Shown: positions 61,931 to 64,000 of the stretch, piece by piece
Layout: the number at the start of each line of letters is the position of its first letter
How positions within the stretch are numbered: position 1 is the first letter of the stretch
NCBI RefSeq assembly: GCF_017353175.1
Contig: NZ_JAFMYW010000012.1
Span: 186,001-250,000 of the forward strand
Direction: 5' to 3'
Length of the DNA stretch: 64,000 bases
From: Fibrella forsythiae
GTDB taxonomy: Bacteria > Bacteroidota > Bacteroidia > Cytophagales > Spirosomataceae
Translations under genes and position numbers: made by a program
Notes under the pieces: generated by a model
Told to the model about the DNA's origin: nothing
What the model saw: only the letters and a program-made list of their open reading frames with translations
The model's database searches: none

Positions 61931-63364
61931 TTACTTAGCCCACCAGAGTTTGGCGTTCAGGTTATCCCCACCCATTCGGGTGGCGGCTTCGGTGTAATTT
62001 TCTTTATTCAGCGACTGCACCGATAACGGATAAGCCATGCGGGCGGGCATTTTACCATCATTTTCCAGACCCGGCCCTTTCGGCAACACCGGAAAACCCG
62101 TCCGACGGTATTCGGCCCACTGCTGCATTTCCGTGAAGAACAAGGCGATGTATTTCTGCGTCATTAACTGCTCCAACGTACCTGCGTAGGCTACGCCGTT
62201 GCGCGTCAGGAAATCGGCGGGCATGGTGGCTCCCCAGTAGGTCATCGAGGCCCGAATGCCTTTTTCATAATGGTCTTTGGGTGAATCGCTGCTGTAGCCT
62301 TTCAACGCCGCTTCAGCCAGCAGAAACTCCGTTTCGGCGTATTGCATGATGCTGCCCAGAATGGGTGATGTTTTCAGATTCTTGTGCAGTCGTGACGATG
62401 AAATGGCCGCTACTTTGGCCGCGTCGCCCAACGGATAACCACTCGGAACACCCACGAATTTGCCACTAATTTTGGTTGCCCACACATCGAGGCGCGGGTC
62501 TTGCCAGGTCGACAGCGTATTGACGAAGTAGGTCGAATAGGCGTTGGCCCCGTTGAAATCGTAATCGCGGTCATCGGCGAAGGGATTCAGCAGCGGGTTA
62601 ACGGCCGTAAAGGTCAGCGTGGCACTTTCGTCGGTAGCCGTCATCAGCGGATACTTTGCCGGATTGGCCAGCATATCCCGGATTTTCTGCTTGAAATCGG
62701 CCGATTTTGCTTCGCCGCGCATCAGCAGCCGCAGCCGCAACGAGTTGGTGAACTTGCGCCATTTCACGGTTCCCGCCGCACTTTTATCGGCACCATACAG
62801 CGCATCGATACCCGGCGCCATGGTTTTAGTCACCTCGTACAGTGTGTTGGCCGAATCGAGTTTATTGACCAGATCGGTGTAAATGGCTTCCTGTGCGTCG
62901 AATTTGGGCGTAATCTGGTAGCTTGGGTAACCCTGCAACGCCTGTGAGTAAGGCACGTCGCCATAGGCATCGGTCAGGTTCTGAAACAGCCACGCCCGCA
63001 CGGTCAGAGCGGCGGCCATCTGGTTACGGTTGTTGGTCTGCTTCGCCCGTTCGTACATATCCTGCACGTTCGTGAGCGTGAGGTAATAGTTATTCCAGAG
63101 ATAATCTGACTCGCTCGGAATCAGCACGTAGCGATGAAACTGCCCGTCGGTCAGCGACACCGTTACCTGCATCATCTCGTTGTTCAGCCGGTGACTTCGG
63201 CTCAGTCCGATGTTCACTCCGTTCAGAACGGCCGTGTTCAAAAAGCTACCCGACGTGGCCGTTGTCACCGCCTCCGGGTCATTCAGTAGTCCATCCAGCG
63301 AGCTGGTGCAGCTCACTCCCGTCAGGAGGAGGAAGCCTAGAATAAGTTGTGTTAACGTCTTCAT
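61931..63364 (-). CDS. SusD/RagB-like lipoprotein
   Basis: 477 residues from the ATG at 63364, where the lipoprotein signal begins (LTQLILGFLLLTGVSC); an upstream frame extends into an inverted repeat and is not coding. The TPR-like fold is visible in NNYYLTLTNVQDMYERAKQTN and AAALTVRAWLFQNLTDAYGDVPYSQAL; the C-terminal part has AETEFLLAEAALKGYSS and YIALFFTEMQQWAEYRRTGFP, which place it in the SusD-like_2 group. It partners the SusC receptor encoded upstream on the same strand and binds an unknown nutrient, perhaps the substrate of the adjacent phosphoesterase. Confidence 0.94.
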   Translation of the reverse strand: MKTLTQLILGFLLLTGVSCTSSLDGLLNDPEAVTTATSGSFLNTAVLNGVNIGLSRSHRLNNEMMQVTVSLTDGQFHRYVLIPSESDYLWNNYYLTLTNVQDMYERAKQTNNRNQMAAALTVRAWLFQNLTDAYGDVPYSQALQGYPSYQITPKFDAQEAIYTDLVNKLDSANTLYEVTKTMAPGIDALYGADKSAAGTVKWRKFTNSLRLRLLMRGEAKSADFKQKIRDMLANPAKYPLMTATDESATLTFTAVNPLLNPFADDRDYDFNGANAYSTYFVNTLSTWQDPRLDVWATKISGKFVGVPSGYPLGDAAKVAAISSSRLHKNLKTSPILGSIMQYAETEFLLAEAALKGYSSDSPKDHYEKGIRASMTYWGATMPADFLTRNGVAYAGTLEQLMTQKYIALFFTEMQQWAEYRRTGFPVLPKGPGLENDGKMPARMAYPLSVQSLNKENYTEAATRMGGDNLNAKLWWAK

Positions 63365-63386
63365 TGTTTGTTGGTTTGTGGTTTCC

Positions 63387-63591
63387 CCCCCGGCCCCTCC
63401 CGCGACGGCGGACCGCCCCCTACGGGAGAGGGGAGACGCACTACAGTAGCTTCGCACTATATTATTGGTGCCTCTTTCTTAGTGAGACAATCACTTGATT
63501 GGAATGAGCAAAGCACTACAAAGCAGAGCTAGTGTAGAGTAGCTCCCCTCTCCCAACGTGGGCGGTCCGCCGTTGCGGGAGGAGCCGGGGG
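63387..63591. repeat. Long inverted repeat between SusC and SusD genes
   Basis: Arms 63387-63435 and 63543-63591 (49 bases each) pair with about seven mismatches: GGCGGACCGCCC and its complement and CGGGAGAGGGGAG-type ends. The loop is about 107 bases. It sits between the minus-strand SusC stop and SusD start, where it could attenuate readthrough and so set different levels of the two proteins. Confidence 0.88.
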
Positions 63592-63606
63592 TGAGGGGAA
63601 ACGGGG

Positions 63607-64000
63607 TTACAGCGAAATAGTCAGATTTACACCCATCGTTCGGGTCGATGGGAATTGGGCGATTTCGAGGCCGGGGGTGATGGTTGAGTTATCGAGGGTT
63701 GATGTTTCGGGGTCGAAGCCGGGGAAGCTGGTCCAGTTATACAGATCACGGCCGTATATGCCGATGCTGGCACCGCGCAGGAAGGACTTGCTGAGCGTTT
63801 TGGCCGGAAATGTATAAGCCAGCCGTACCTCGCGGAGTTTGGTAAAGGTGGCGTCGAAGAGGTTGGCTTCCACGTTATCGCGGCCGTAAATCTTGCTGTA
63901 ATACGTGACAATGTTGGTGGCCTTGGTGGTATTGGGTACGTAGGTGCCGTCGGCATTTTGGGTCACGCCTTCACCCACAATGCCATCGTAACGACCGGGC
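63607..64000 (-). CDS. SusC-like TonB-dependent receptor, C-terminal part (cut by window edge)
   Basis: 131 C-terminal residues are visible, ending with the barrel strands TRTMGVNLTISL. The segments YYSKIYGRDNVEANLFDATF, KLREVRLAYTFP, GASIGIYGRDLYNWTSFPGFDPE and PGLEIAQFPSTRTMG are characteristic of the end of SusC/RagA receptors. The rest of the gene lies outside the window to the right. It forms a pair with the SusD-like gene downstream on the same strand. Confidence 0.93.
   Translation of the reverse strand, partial: PGRYDGIVGEGVTQNADGTYVPNTTKATNIVTYYSKIYGRDNVEANLFDATFTKLREVRLAYTFPAKTLSKSFLRGASIGIYGRDLYNWTSFPGFDPETSTLDNSTITPGLEIAQFPSTRTMGVNLTISL

Noticed and set aside
1-64000. Prophage or conjugative element across the window
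   Set aside because: No capsid, terminase, tail, relaxase or type IV secretion genes were seen; only the small tRNA-Arg element has integration features.

Overview
The window looks like a chromosomal segment of a Bacteroidota bacterium, most likely order Cytophagales and close to Spirosoma. The signs are SusC/SusD pairs, a FecI/FecR-type sigma/anti-sigma pair, large FtsX-type permeases, tricorn-like S41 and M28 exopeptidases, many secreted glycan-degrading enzymes, and promoter motifs of the Bacteroidota TAnnTTTG type. This assignment is inferred from gene content, not from a marker-gene search.

Layout. 1-7.9 kb is core and regulatory: NAD+ synthetase (cut by the left edge), a HAD hydrolase, sigma-54 (rpoN), a PAP2-like membrane protein, a membrane-anchored AraC regulator and an acyltransferase. 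8.2-13.3 kb holds a Tat-exported TIM-barrel sugar isomerase-like protein, a Dabb protein and a large GH78 alpha-L-rhamnosidase. 13.5-19 kb holds an oxidoreductase/AraC pair, an ABC permease and an enoyl-CoA hydratase, ending at a tRNA-Arg(ACG).

19.06-27.37 kb is an integrative element inserted in the 3' end of the tRNA-Arg. A 15-bp direct repeat marks the two ends and a tyrosine integrase lies just inside the left end. The cargo is mostly AT-rich and mostly unknown: a RES-like protein in a tight operon with a serine recombinase, several hypothetical proteins, a DUF6624-like secreted protein, and a SUKH (SMI1/KNR4) immunity-type gene broken by an in-frame stop. Just beyond the right end lie remains of an Rhs/polymorphic-toxin locus: an RHS fragment, a frameshifted zincin metallopeptidase toxin domain, and a possible immunity gene without a good start.

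28.9-31.2 kb carries a soluble PAS histidine kinase behind a BLUF blue-light protein. 31.6-38.1 kb groups a GH9-polysaccharide deacetylase fusion, an M19 dipeptidase, a D-threonine aldolase/D-serine dehydratase-type enzyme, a RidA protein and a GH20-like hydrolase. Together they suggest breakdown of amino-sugar polymers and of D-amino-acid peptides. 38.4-41.1 kb has a PRISE-type reductase and a beta-helix protein. 41.4-52.8 kb is a polysaccharide utilization locus: ECF sigma, FecR, SusC with an STN signalling domain, SusD, a GH5-like hydrolase, a sulfatase, and a lipoprotein formylglycine-generating enzyme able to mature it. 52.9-60.3 kb carries an M28 peptidase, a PhoD-like phosphatase, a VOC protein, a tricorn-like protease and a small basic KGG-type protein. 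The right end is a second SusC/SusD pair (SusC cut by the edge) with a Tat-exported phosphoesterase.

Two features run through the whole window. The 7-mer ACGTACC/GGTACGT (often AACGTACCTG) occurs roughly 65-70 times by eye, where about 8 are expected, and is almost absent from the integrated element. Many intergenic gaps also hold long, near-perfect inverted repeats, several of them far longer than an ordinary terminator.
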